64,000 nucleotides of DNA from Palsa-506 sp963836355 (lineage in GTDB: Bacteria > Actinomycetota > Actinomycetes > Streptosporangiales > Streptosporangiaceae), in contig CAWIJO010000007.1 of NCBI GenBank assembly GCA_963836355.1, positions 682,001 to 746,000 on the forward strand, in the 5' to 3' direction. Shown here in pieces: positions 54,126 to 63,019 of this stretch; the first letter of the stretch is position 1, and each line of letters opens with the position of its first letter. Below the pieces are notes generated by a model that saw only the letters and a list, made by a program, of their open reading frames with translations, was not told where the DNA came from and made no database searches. The position numbers and the translations under genes were made by a program.

Positions 54126-54439
54126 AGGACGCCAGCAGCGCCAAAGCGCACACCCGCCGCACGGGCTGACACCGGACGGCGCCCGGCAGGCGGGAGCAGC
54201 GGGCCGCAGGCTTCTGCAATATCCTCTTCCGAGACACCATTACCGTCGGTCCCAGTCCAAGGCCCGGTAGCAGCATGTTGGCCTTGGTCATACGCCGATA
54301 TACGGGTCCTTACCCCGAAGGGAGGCACCTGAGCCGATGCTCGGGCTCACCGGCGGCGCCTGGTGACGACCGTCTCATTCGCGGCGGGGCGCGGACTGTG
54401 CGCGGGAACACTGTGCGCGGGAACCGAGTCGGCGAAGGC
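54126..54439. other. No gene recognised
   Basis: About 310 bp of short frames on both strands with no motif. Confidence 0.4.
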
Positions 54440-54775
54440 CGCTGGCCACTGTTCCATGCATGAACCCTGGCTGCCACCACGGCTGAGGGCCAGCCCGTCC
54501 TCGAGGAGCCAAGCTGGGAAGTCGCGGGCAAATGCGCATACCGCTCGATCATCTCGGCGCTGTCAGCTTCTGCCCACCACCCACCTGGTACCTGCCGTCA
54601 TCGTTGCGGAACCCGTTGGCGGCCGGGTCCAGAGCAATCGCGACACCGCCCTGGCCGGCCACATAGCCGACCTCCCTGATCGCCATCGCCAGCAGCCCGA
54701 GGGCCTGTTTCGGCTCGGCGATTTGCGGGGCGAAGTTGCCCTCGTCGCCGAGCCGGATCGCATCGCCTGCTGATT
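54440..54775 (-). pseudogene. Enolase-like remnant
   Basis: The minus-strand frame reads IRLGDEGNFAPQIAEPKQAL, GLLAMAIREVGYVAGQGGVA, IALDPAANGFRNDDGRYQVG and LTAPEMIERYAHL. A shifted frame gives FPAWLLEDGLA. This matches the enolase stretch VGDEGGFAP...ALDVAA.EFY...Y......MI..Y..L...PI..IEDG, including the metal-binding Asp in ALDPAA. The N-terminal domain and the last barrel half are missing. Confidence 0.6.
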
Positions 54776-55184
54776 GCCGGCAACCTTGTCTTGATCGCTG
54801 GACTATGAAGTGCTGGACTATGAAGTAAGGCGACGGCGCCCGCCTGGACCGCGTGGTCCGAACCGCAGAACCGCTGATGGCACCTGCTGGTGAAGGAGCC
54901 GTGGGTGCGCTGTGTAGGCGGTGGTCGCCGGAAGCCCGGCGGCATCCCTTTTCTGGCGGGGATCGATCTTCGGCTGACCGTCATACACGAAAGTCCCCCG
55001 TTGGGGCGAACCATCGCACGGCATTCAGCGCGCAGCCTTACCCGGAAGCTGCGCGCTGCGGCGGGCCACGCCGGTCGCTTCGTATCCCTGCCTCCAGAGG
55101 CAAGCCGGCATCTCCCCTGGCTCTGGCATGCGGCTCGGCCGGGGCGTGCTGTCGGGAGCGACGACCTAGGAGGCGCATCGTTTC
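54776..55184. other. Upstream region of the MutS-like operon
   Basis: No gene is seen in about 410 bp. AGGAGG at 55168-55173 is the ribosome site of the first MutS-like gene, 11 bp before its ATG. Confidence 0.45.
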
Positions 55185-56729
55185 ATGCCATTTCGCAGCA
55201 TCATGTCCGGCCACGACGGGGCAGGCACGGACGTCGGCGAGCATTCGGAGCCGGATTACTTCCGCGATCTGAACCTCGATCAAGTCGTCGGGGCGGTGAC
55301 AGCCGGTAAGGATGGCTACCACCTCAAACCGTTCTTCTTTGGCCCGCTCAGCGATCTCGACGCGGTCGTCTACCGGCAGGAGGTCTTCCAGGACCTGGAA
55401 AGCCGCGATGTATATGACCTGGTGGTGAGCTTCGCAAAACAAGAACTCGTCGCGCAGTTCACCTACCGGGTGCGGGAGATGCGCGATGACGATATGGGCC
55501 ACGCTCACTACCACCGGGAGCGCTGGTTTCTCAATGCAGTTGAGCGGTATTGCGACGCGGTTACCAGCCTGGCGTCGGGTCTGGCCGAAACCGAGGTGCG
55601 ATCTCGGGGCCTGCGCGGCCTGCGCGACTACCTCGCCAGCTACGTCGGCTCCGAGGCGTTCACCACGTTGCAGGCCGAGACCGGCAGGCTGGAAGACGAG
55701 CTGGACGCGGTGCGCTACTGCCTGTTGATCAAGGGCGACCGTATCACTGTAGGCCTATACGACGAGGAGGCCGACTACAGCGAGCAGGTCACGGCGACGT
55801 TCGAGAGGTTCCAGCAGGGGGCAGTTATCGACTACCTGCCCGAGTTCCGCGATTGGGATACCTATGCCGCGGTGGGCGTCCTGGACCTTGTCGCGAAGGT
55901 GTATCCCGACCTCTTCGCCGCGCTGGACACCTTCTGCATGCAGCACAAGGCCTACCTTGATCACGCGATCGCCGTCGTCGACCGCGAGTTGCAGTTCTAC
56001 CTCAGTTACCTGGACTACATCAGGCCGTTGCGTGATGCCGGGCTGATCCTCAGCTATCCGCGGATGTCCGCAGAGGCCAAAGACGAGCAGGCCGCGGATA
56101 CGTTCGATCTGGCCCTGGCCGCGCAGCTCATCGGCCAGGGCGCCCTGGTGGTGCGCAATGATTTCCGCCTGACCGGCGAGGAACGGATTCTGGTGGTGTC
56201 CGGGCCGAACAACGGCGGCAAGACAACCCTGGCACGCACGTTCGGTCAGCTGCATTACCTGGCACGGTTGGGCTGCCCGGTGCCGGGCCGCGATGTGCAC
56301 CTGCTGTTGTGCGATCAGATCTTCACGCATTTCGAACGAGTGGAAGCCCTCACCACGCTGACCGGCAAGCTCCAGGACGAGCTGAACAGGCTGCATGCCG
56401 ACCTAACCCGGGCGACACCGCACAGTGTCGTCATCCTCAACGAGATGTTCAACTCCACCACGGCGCAAGACGCGCTGTTCCTGAGTCGGCAGATACTGGA
56501 CGCGGTGAGCGAGCTCGACGCACTGGGCGTGTGCGTCACCTTCCTCGACGAACTGGCCACACTGAACGAAAAGACGGTCAGCATGGTCAGCACCGTGGTG
56601 CCGGACGATCCTGCGATCCGGACCTACAAACTAATCCGCAAGCCCGCCGACGGCCGCGCCTACGCCCGCGCGATCGCGGACAAGTACGGCCTGACCTACG
56701 AGCGGCTTACCGGCCGGAGCGGGCAGTGA
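55185..56729 (+). CDS. MutS-like ATPase, first of a pair
   Basis: This 514-aa protein begins MPFRSIMSGHDGAGTD and has a helical core (residues 20-300) like MutS domain III, but no mismatch-recognition domain I and no connector. The C-terminal ATPase has Walker A GPNNGGKTT at 340-348, a second motif FTHFERVEALTTLTGKLQDE, and Walker B as SVVILNEMFNSTTAQDAL, in which the usual Asp is Asn419 beside Glu420. It ends with a TFLDELATLNEK stretch. The stop overlaps the second gene by 4 bp. The pair probably works as a heterodimer on DNA structures rather than mismatches. Confidence 0.88.
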   Translation: MPFRSIMSGHDGAGTDVGEHSEPDYFRDLNLDQVVGAVTAGKDGYHLKPFFFGPLSDLDAVVYRQEVFQDLESRDVYDLVVSFAKQELVAQFTYRVREMRDDDMGHAHYHRERWFLNAVERYCDAVTSLASGLAETEVRSRGLRGLRDYLASYVGSEAFTTLQAETGRLEDELDAVRYCLLIKGDRITVGLYDEEADYSEQVTATFERFQQGAVIDYLPEFRDWDTYAAVGVLDLVAKVYPDLFAALDTFCMQHKAYLDHAIAVVDRELQFYLSYLDYIRPLRDAGLILSYPRMSAEAKDEQAADTFDLALAAQLIGQGALVVRNDFRLTGEERILVVSGPNNGGKTTLARTFGQLHYLARLGCPVPGRDVHLLLCDQIFTHFERVEALTTLTGKLQDELNRLHADLTRATPHSVVILNEMFNSTTAQDALFLSRQILDAVSELDALGVCVTFLDELATLNEKTVSMVSTVVPDDPAIRTYKLIRKPADGRAYARAIADKYGLTYERLTGRSGQ

Positions 56730-58267
56730 AAGCCCTGCTCATGTTCACCGATCGCGACTTTCTGATCGCGCGGGAACCGCGGGCCGGCGAGCAGGATCTG
56801 ATCCAGGACCTCGAGCTGAACACCGTATGGGACGCGATGGCGCTCGGCGATGGCGTGGTGCGTGCGTCCGCCGGCAGCGCCATGCTGTCCGGCCTCGCCA
56901 CACCCGAGCAGATCCGCTACCGGCAGGCTGTGCTCACCGACTGCCTGCAGCAGCCGACGGTCGTGCGGGAGATCTACGCCCTCGCGGTGCAGGCCATCGA
57001 AGCGGAACGGCACGTCTACCGCAGCTTCTTCAGCAACCGCGGCGAGGCGCTGTTGCGCAGGTCGATGTCCGTGCTGGAGATGTTCATCGGCATCCTCAAA
57101 CAGCTCCGCAGACTCACCGAGGACCACGCCGCCGCATTCAGCTCCCAGGGCTTCACCCGGTTCTTCGACACGCTGCGCCGGGAACTCAACGACGACTACT
57201 TCGACGAGATCGCCCAGCACCTGCGTCAACTCCGTTTCCGCGACGGCGTGCTGGCCAGCGCCCAGCTTGGCGAGGGAAGCCAGGGCATCGGCTACGTGCT
57301 GCGCACACCGAGCCAGGAGAACCGCGGAAAGTTCCTGTTCCGGCGCCCCGCGGTCAAGAAGCCGGCCTACAGCTTGACCGTCCCTCCACGCGACGACGGA
57401 GGCGCCCAGGCCCTGGCCGCGCTACGCGACCGTGCACTGAGCCTGGTCGCCAACGCGCTCGGCCAATCCACCGACCACATCCTCAGCTTCTTCGCAGCGC
57501 TGCGCACCGAACTCGCCTTCTACGTCGGCTGCCTGAACCTGCACGACCAGCTCATCGCCAAGGAAGAACCCGAATGCCTGCCCGACCCCCACCCGCACGG
57601 CGCATCGGTGCTGACCGCGCGAGCGTTGTATGACCCGTGCCTGTCGCTGCGTATCCCCGAGCGGGTGCACGGCAACGACCTGGACGCTAACGGCAGGCCG
57701 CTAATCATGATCACCGGCGCCAACCAGGGTGGGAAGTCCACCTTCCTGCGCAGTCTCGGCGTGGCCCAGATGATGATGCAAGCCGGCATGGCCGTCGCCG
57801 CGGAGTCTTTTGCCGGCACCATCAGCCGTGGCGTGTTCACGCATTACAAACGCGAAGAAGACGCCACCATGACCAGCGGCAAGCTCGACGAGGAACTCGC
57901 CCGGATGAGCGAGATCACTGCGGCTATCAGCACGGACTGCCTGCTAATCTGCAACGAATCCTTCGCCGCCACCAACGAACGCGAAGGCTCCGAGATCGCC
58001 GCCGAATTCATCCATGCCATGACCGACACCGGCAACACCGTCATCTTCGTCACCCACCTCTACGAACTGGCCCACCGCTTCTACCAGAAGCAGCCCGGCA
58101 CCACCGTGTTCTTGCGCGCCGACCGAGGCGCTGAGGGCAACCTCACGTTCCGCATCGCCGTCGGCGAACCCCTGCCCACCAGCTACGGCGAAGACCTCTA
58201 CCGGCGCACATTCGGCACTGGCCTACCAGCCGCTGCCAGCTCCCCTGGTGGCGACAGCCCGGCCTGA
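56726..58267 (+). CDS. MutS-like ATPase, second of a pair
   Basis: This 513-aa protein starts at a GTG overlapping the first gene (GTGA). A helical core includes QIRYRQAVLTDCLQQPTVVR. The ATPase has Walker A GANQGGKST at 331-339, the signature-like THYKREEDATMTSGKLDEEL, and Walker B as CLLICNESFAATNEREGSEI with Asn410-Glu411 in place of Asp-Glu. HLYELAHRFYQ is the switch-His region. Like its partner it lacks mismatch-binding and connector domains. Sharing the Asn-Glu change while having distinct sequences suggests a defined MutS subfamily acting as an obligate pair. Confidence 0.88.
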   Translation: MKALLMFTDRDFLIAREPRAGEQDLIQDLELNTVWDAMALGDGVVRASAGSAMLSGLATPEQIRYRQAVLTDCLQQPTVVREIYALAVQAIEAERHVYRSFFSNRGEALLRRSMSVLEMFIGILKQLRRLTEDHAAAFSSQGFTRFFDTLRRELNDDYFDEIAQHLRQLRFRDGVLASAQLGEGSQGIGYVLRTPSQENRGKFLFRRPAVKKPAYSLTVPPRDDGGAQALAALRDRALSLVANALGQSTDHILSFFAALRTELAFYVGCLNLHDQLIAKEEPECLPDPHPHGASVLTARALYDPCLSLRIPERVHGNDLDANGRPLIMITGANQGGKSTFLRSLGVAQMMMQAGMAVAAESFAGTISRGVFTHYKREEDATMTSGKLDEELARMSEITAAISTDCLLICNESFAATNEREGSEIAAEFIHAMTDTGNTVIFVTHLYELAHRFYQKQPGTTVFLRADRGAEGNLTFRIAVGEPLPTSYGEDLYRRTFGTGLPAAASSPGGDSPA

Positions 58268-58269
58268 TA

Positions 58270-58499
58270 TTCGTGGTGCGCAGGGCGGGGCCGGCTGACA
58301 GACAGCACGGCACTGACCTCGCGCGGGCCGCGCGCAGATGCGGAACGCACAGCCTGCCAATCTTCCGGCAGCAGTCCCTGGCCGGGCATCGGCCAGCCCT
58401 CGAGCAACGTGTCCACCACCCGGTCGCCGAGCCGTCATGCTCATGGCGCACCGCAGCACACAGCACGTCAGCCAGTTCTCCCCCCGTAACAGCGTCCAT
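58270..58499 (-). pseudogene. Hypothetical protein, frameshifted
   Basis: ATG 58499 opens MDAVTGGELADVLCAAVRHE. After a one-base shift near 58430 it reads RVVDTLLEGWPMPGQGLLPE and DWQAVRSASARGPREV. GC3 is high, but the family is not recognised. It converges on the MutS-like gene. Confidence 0.3.
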
Positions 58500-58608
58500 T
58501 CCCTCTGGCCACTCAGTTCTCTTTAATCACTCCTTACACACCTAGAGAGATACCCCCGCCCTGGCGTCCGCGGCAGGGGCCGACCGGGGCGATATTGGCA
58601 TCTAGATC

Positions 58609-59430
58609 TCACGCCGGGGGGCAGCCGCAGAAGGTACTGTCGTCCAGGAACGCTGCTGCTCGCCGCCACGCGGTCATTTCCGGGCCTCTGGCTTCGTGGC
58701 GGTGCGCCCAGGTGTTTTCCCGGAACGCCACGGTCAGCTCGCGGATCAGGATGTCCGTGCGCTCCACGGCGCCGCGCGCCGTCACCTGCCCCGCCCATGG
58801 GATCGGCTGCCCGCAAGCCGAGCAGATGCCGCACGCACAGCATGGACCGGCGGTCATAAGCCAACGGCGATCCTCGCAGCACCTCAAGGAAACCGTCGAC
58901 TGCGCGCTGGCCGGCGTCCTCCCGGGCATGGCACACCGCGCAGCCGTCCGGGAGCACCGCACGGCGTCGGGGTTGCCCGCAGCCGGCCGGCCAGCGTAAC
59001 GCCCGCCCGCCCGGGAGGCGGTGCTGACATCCGGACATGCTGGCAGCGTGGCAACCTGCCTGCCTGCCTGCCTGCCTGCCAGGCAAGCAGCGACGCCGCA
59101 TCCCGGCCCGCGAGCCCGGCCGCATCCCTGAGATGTCCGGCGCACAACAGCACCCGGCCGTCCTGCTGACCGCAGCCGCCGCTTATGCAGGACATCTGCG
59201 CCAGGTGGTCGCGCTCAGCGCGTGCCGCTGCCCGGCAAGCCATGCACACATCACGACCGGGCCGCATTTCGGTCGGGATCGCCTGCCGCAGCACGGCGCG
59301 CACCTCCGCGTCATCGTCCGTCTCCCCGGCGAGCCGCCCGAGGCCAGGCAGCCGGGTGCTCAAGGCTGCCACCGTCGTCTTGGCCAGCCAGTTGACGACA
59401 CCGCGCTGTCCTCGCGCCGGAGCGGCTGCG
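58609..59430 (-). pseudogene. Cys-rich hypothetical protein (DUF6062-like), frameshifted
   Basis: Fragments in three frames form one protein. ETDDDAEVRAVLRQAIPTEM and CMACRAAARAERDHLAQM come first, then VLLCAGHLRDAAGLAGRDAA. After the CCTG-repeat region come CAVCHAREDAGQRAVDGFLE and SMLCVRHLLGL, and finally TDILIRELTVAFRENTWAHR and RRAAAFLDDSTFCGC, stop 58609. The repeated CxxC.....LC..H pattern and the AW.RAAAFLDG..FCGCP ending resemble a DUF6062-type family; that label is from memory. At least two shifts are present. Confidence 0.5.
59055..59080. repeat. CCTG tetranucleotide repeat, 6.5 copies
   Basis: Six perfect CCTG units (59055-59078) plus CC sit inside the Cys-rich protein gene. Four-base units shift the frame when copies change. 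Confidence 0.95.
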
Positions 59431-59499
59431 CGCAGGTGAAGATCTACCGCGGCATATTCAGCCAGTCCCCCGACTCGACCCTGCGCGGGGCCAGCGGAC

Positions 59500-60111
59500 A
59501 GATCCTGCGGCCGGGGATAAAGCACGCGCGCGACGGCCAGCAGCGAGAGCATGATGACCGCGGGGACGGCGAGCGAGGCGAACGCGAGCTTGTACTGCCC
59601 GTGGCTGACCGCGAGGACCAGCGCCACCGCCAGCGGGCCGGACATCGCCCCGAACTGATCGAGCGCCTCGTGCAGCCCGAAGCCCCCAGCCGTATCCCAT
59701 CTCCCTGGCGGTATGGGCGAGAGCATCGCGTCACGCGGCGGGCTGCGGGTCGCCTTCCCGACCCGCTCCAGGATGATCAGCAGTGCGGCCACCTGCCAGC
59801 TCCCGGCCAGCGCCAGCATTGGCACGACCGACATCTGGAGCACGTAGCCGCCGATCGTGATCGGCCAGTACCGCTGCGTCTGGTCCGCCGCTCCGCCGCG
59901 CGACCGGAAAACAGGCGCAGGCCGTAGCCGGGCAGCTCGCCGACACCGCTGATGACGGCGATCGCTAGCGCCCCGGCGCCGAGCATCGCAAGATACGGGC
60001 CGATGATGCTGCGCGACCCTTGCAGGTGAAGTCCGCGAAGAAGCTCATGACGCCCACGAGCACGACGAACCTAAGGGCAGGCGATGCTCTGGGCCTGTCC
60101 GGTGCGGTCAT
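59500..60111 (-). pseudogene. MFS transporter N-terminal part, frameshifted
   Basis: From ATG 60111: RFVVLVGVMSFFADFTCKG. After a shift IIGPYLAMLGAGALAIAVIS, GVGELPGYGLRLFSGRAA; after another shift VLQMSVVPMLALAGSWQVAA, LIILERVGKATRSPPRDAML and FGLHEALDQFGAMSGPLAVA, ending near YPRPQDL. This is the first half of an actinobacterial MFS family (ERVGKATR.PPRDA motif). The second six helices are missing. It lies 10 bp after the HyfB-like gene. Confidence 0.65.
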
Positions 60112-60121
60112 GGCGCCGGCC

Positions 60122-62137
60122 TCAGAGGGCGCCCAGCAGGTAGGCCACCAGCACGGCCGCGAAAACGTAGAAGAGGTAGAGGTTCACGTCACCTGACTGG
60201 ATCGGCCTGATGACATCGGCCAGCCACTCGAACGCGCGGATGACCGGCCGGTACAGGTACCGCTCGAAGACCGGCGCCGCCTGCGACTCGTAGTGCACCG
60301 GGCCGGACCGCCCCGCCGGGTCGTCGGACGCGCGGCGGACCGAGACCGCCGGCCGGTACAGCGCATCGAAGGTGACCCTGGTGGGCGCGGAGAACGTCAT
60401 CGCGGAATACTGCATGCGGGGCCGGAACGCGACCATGCCGCCGTCCCACACCGGCACCGCCAGGCTGCCGGCGCGCGGTCGCCCGGCCACGTAGATGAGC
60501 GCGGGCACGGTCATCACGGCCAGCAGGAACACGGTCAGGTACGTCGGAGAGAACCCGGAGAAGTTCGTATGCGCCGGGATCACGGTGAGATTCCCGGGCA
60601 GTAGTACCGGCCGCAGCGTGACGCCGGTGACCGTCCGCATCGCGCGGGCCAGGACGGCGAGCACGACCGGAGCGCCGACCGCCAGCGCCACGCACGCGAT
60701 GGCCAGCAGCGCCGGGCCGGCGACCGGCCGCCCGCGTTCGCTGGCATCCGCCGCCCGCTTCGTCCGCGGCATACCGAGGAACGGGATGCCGTAGCCGCGG
60801 ACGAAGGCGTAGATGGCCAGGCCCCCGGTCAGGCCCAGCGTGGCCGCGGCGAGCATGATCAGGATCGCGACCAGGTGGCTGCCGGTCCGGAATCCCTGGA
60901 ACAGCCCCTGGAAGATCAGCCACTCGCTGACGAACCCGTTGAGCGGCGGCAGCGCAGCGATTCCCAGCGTCCCGACGAAGGTGATCACCGAGGCACGCGG
61001 CATCCGGCGCGTGAGCCCGCCGAGGCGGTCCATGTCCCGGGTGCCGGTGGCATGCTCCACCACCCCGGCCTCCAGGAACAGCATCGACTTGTAAGTGCCG
61101 TGGTTGGCCACGTGGTAGAGCCCGGCGAGCAGCAGGAACGCCCACAGCAGCCGGTCGCCGTAGGCCCGGAACGTCATCGCGGCACCGAACGCGATGACGA
61201 TGATCCCGATGTTCTCGATCGTAGAGAAGGCGAGGAAGCGCTTGACGTCCCTCTCATTCAGTGCGTACAGGATCCCGATCGCCGCGGTGACCGCGCCGGC
61301 TGCCATGGTGAGGATTCCCCGCCAGGCCTGCCCTTCGGGCAGCAGCCGGAACGCGAACAGCGCGATCCCGTAGACACCGAGCTTGACGACCAGGCCGGAC
61401 AGGAAAGCCGAGCCGTCCGCGGGCGCTACCGGGTGGGCCTCGGGCAGCCAGACGTGCAGCGGCACCAGGCCGGCCTTGAAGCCGAAACCGGCCAGGGCCA
61501 GCAGGTAGGCGGTGTCCCGCCAGCCGCCGGGCACGAGGTGCGCGCGCGCGGCGATGAGGTCGAGCTGCATCGTGTGGGTCTTGGCGGCCAGGATCACGAA
61601 CGCCGCGACGATCAGCACGAACCCGGTCTCGGACAGGGCCAGGAACCAGAACGCGCCAGCGGCCGCCTCGCCGCGCCGCGGGTGACGCAGGATCAGCAGG
61701 TAGCCGAGCACCGACATGGTCCCCCAGGCGACGAGGAACGTGAGCACGCCACCAGCGGCGAGCACGACCAGGCTGGCCAGCAGCGCGAGGTTGTACACCG
61801 CCAGGTACAGGGCGGTCCCGCGGCCGGGCTGGTGATAGCGCGGGACGAACGCCGCCGTCGCGACCGCGACAAGGCCGAGCAGCGCGGCGAACACCCCGGC
61901 CAGGCTGGTCGCCTGCAGCTGCAGCGAGCCGACGACGACCGATCCGCCGACCGTGACGACCCGGCTGTTGCCGGACAGCAGCGAAGACACACCGCCTGCC
62001 AGCGCGGCGGCGCCGCCGAGCCCGGACAGGGTGCAGCACGCCCGGATTCCCGGCCTGCTGGCCCCGACGGCCAGCGCGGCCAGCGCGGCCAGACCCCAGG
62101 CAGCCGTGGCGCCGTACATCAGCGACAGCGCAGTCAA
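60122..62137 (-). CDS. hyfB: Hydrogenase-4 component B-like proton-translocating subunit
   Basis: This 671-aa protein has about 16 membrane helices. The Mrp/NuoL-type core carries ALSETGFVLIVAAFVILAAK, FGFKAGLVPLHVWLPEAHPV with the conserved Lys and HVWLPEAH, and LNERDVKRFLAFSTIENIGI. Late helices include GLYHVANHGTYKSMLFLEAG. The C-terminus carries the HyfB-specific soluble stretch AVPVWDGGMVAFRPRMQYSA. It is the antiporter-like pump module of energy-converting hydrogenase-related complexes. Its ATG overlaps the NuoB-like gene by 4 bp. Confidence 0.9.
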   Translation of the reverse strand: MTALSLMYGATAAWGLAALAALAVGASRPGIRACCTLSGLGGAAALAGGVSSLLSGNSRVVTVGGSVVVGSLQLQATSLAGVFAALLGLVAVATAAFVPRYHQPGRGTALYLAVYNLALLASLVVLAAGGVLTFLVAWGTMSVLGYLLILRHPRRGEAAAGAFWFLALSETGFVLIVAAFVILAAKTHTMQLDLIAARAHLVPGGWRDTAYLLALAGFGFKAGLVPLHVWLPEAHPVAPADGSAFLSGLVVKLGVYGIALFAFRLLPEGQAWRGILTMAAGAVTAAIGILYALNERDVKRFLAFSTIENIGIIVIAFGAAMTFRAYGDRLLWAFLLLAGLYHVANHGTYKSMLFLEAGVVEHATGTRDMDRLGGLTRRMPRASVITFVGTLGIAALPPLNGFVSEWLIFQGLFQGFRTGSHLVAILIMLAAATLGLTGGLAIYAFVRGYGIPFLGMPRTKRAADASERGRPVAGPALLAIACVALAVGAPVVLAVLARAMRTVTGVTLRPVLLPGNLTVIPAHTNFSGFSPTYLTVFLLAVMTVPALIYVAGRPRAGSLAVPVWDGGMVAFRPRMQYSAMTFSAPTRVTFDALYRPAVSVRRASDDPAGRSGPVHYESQAAPVFERYLYRPVIRAFEWLADVIRPIQSGDVNLYLFYVFAAVLVAYLLGAL

Positions 62138-62670
62138 CGGGGTCCTCCGTCCTGAATGAAGCTGACGTCCCGTACCTTCTCGGCGAGCCGGTCCACCGCG
62201 ACCAGCAGGCCCTGCAGCAGCGCGAGCGGGCTGGGCGGGCAGCCGGGGATCCGCACGTCAACTGGGAGGGTCTCGCCGACGCCGCCATGGGTGAACGCGT
62301 CGGGCTGGTAGACACCGCCGAGGGCGCACGCCCCGGTCGCCACCACGATCTTCGGGCCTGGCATCGCCTCGTAGGCCTTGCGGGCCGCGATGTCGAAGGC
62401 CCGGATCATCGGGCCGGTCACCATCAGCAGGTCAGCGTGCCGCGGCCCGGGCGTGAAGAAGAACCCGAGCCGGTGCAGGTCGTAGTGCGGCGCGGCGAGC
62501 AGCCGGATCTCCTGCTCGCATGCTGCGCAGGAGCCGGTGTCCAAAGTGCGGATGTGCAGGCTCCGGCGGAACTGGCGGGCCACGCTGCCGCGCAGCGCCG
62601 CTGCCGTCTCCCCGGTGCCGGCCCCGGGAGGCGGCCCCCCGGATTCTTCCGCTGTGCCGGGCAGCTTCAT
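62134..62670 (-). CDS. hyfI: NuoB/HyfI-like Fe-S small subunit
   Basis: This 178-aa protein has all four ligands of the proximal [4Fe-4S] cluster: LDTGSCAACEQEI, TGACALGGVYQPDAFTHGG and IPGCPPSPLALLQG. HRLGFFFTPGPRHADLLMVT is the family core. It starts at ATG 62670, overlapping the ferredoxin-like gene by 4 bp. It should pass electrons to or from the large subunit encoded upstream. Unlike that subunit it keeps its cofactor motif intact. Confidence 0.9.
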   Translation of the reverse strand: MKLPGTAEESGGPPPGAGTGETAAALRGSVARQFRRSLHIRTLDTGSCAACEQEIRLLAAPHYDLHRLGFFFTPGPRHADLLMVTGPMIRAFDIAARKAYEAMPGPKIVVATGACALGGVYQPDAFTHGGVGETLPVDVRIPGCPPSPLALLQGLLVAVDRLAEKVRDVSFIQDGGPR

Positions 62671-63008
62671 GAGACACTCTCTCTTAGTAGCTGGATCCGC
62701 TTGACCAGGTGAGCGGGGTCGGTGGCGGCCAGCTCGAACTCGCCGCTCGCGGTCACCGCCTCGGGCGCGACCTCCCGGCAGCGGCCACAGGCGGTGCAGG
62801 CGCCCACATCGAAGATCAGCATGTCGCCGCTCCTGGTCAGGGCCCGGCTCGGGCAGGTCAGGCACAGGCGGTCGGCCAGCTCGCGGGTCAGCGCCTCCGG
62901 CCGGAACGCCGGCGGGGTCGGCAGCTCAGCCGCGGATGCATCAGGCCGGGCCGGGTAGCGCGTGGTGACGACGCCGCGGCGCAGGCCCCGCAGGAACCAC
63001 ATTGGCAC
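62667..63008 (-). CDS. Ferredoxin-like subunit (HyfH/NuoI-like) with one probable cluster
   Basis: This 113-aa protein starts MPMWFLRGLRRGVVTTRYP, the family start (LRGLR.G..T..YP). The first binding motif is reduced to LCLTCPSRAL. The second is GACTACGRCREVAPEAV, in which the last Cys is Ala. By the usual ligand crossing, one [4Fe-4S] cluster (three Cys of motif two plus Cys-Pro of motif one) is possible and the other is lost. It sits between the large subunit and the NuoB-like subunit with a 4-bp overlap to the latter. Confidence 0.85.
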   Translation of the reverse strand: MPMWFLRGLRRGVVTTRYPARPDASAAELPTPPAFRPEALTRELADRLCLTCPSRALTRSGDMLIFDVGACTACGRCREVAPEAVTASGEFELAATDPAHLVKRIQLLRESVS

Positions 63009-63019
63009 GGTGATCTCCT

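Noticed and set aside
60875..62155. Plus-strand 426-codon frame opposite HyfB
   Set aside because: It is low-complexity Gln/Arg/Gly sequence, antisense to a clear membrane protein.
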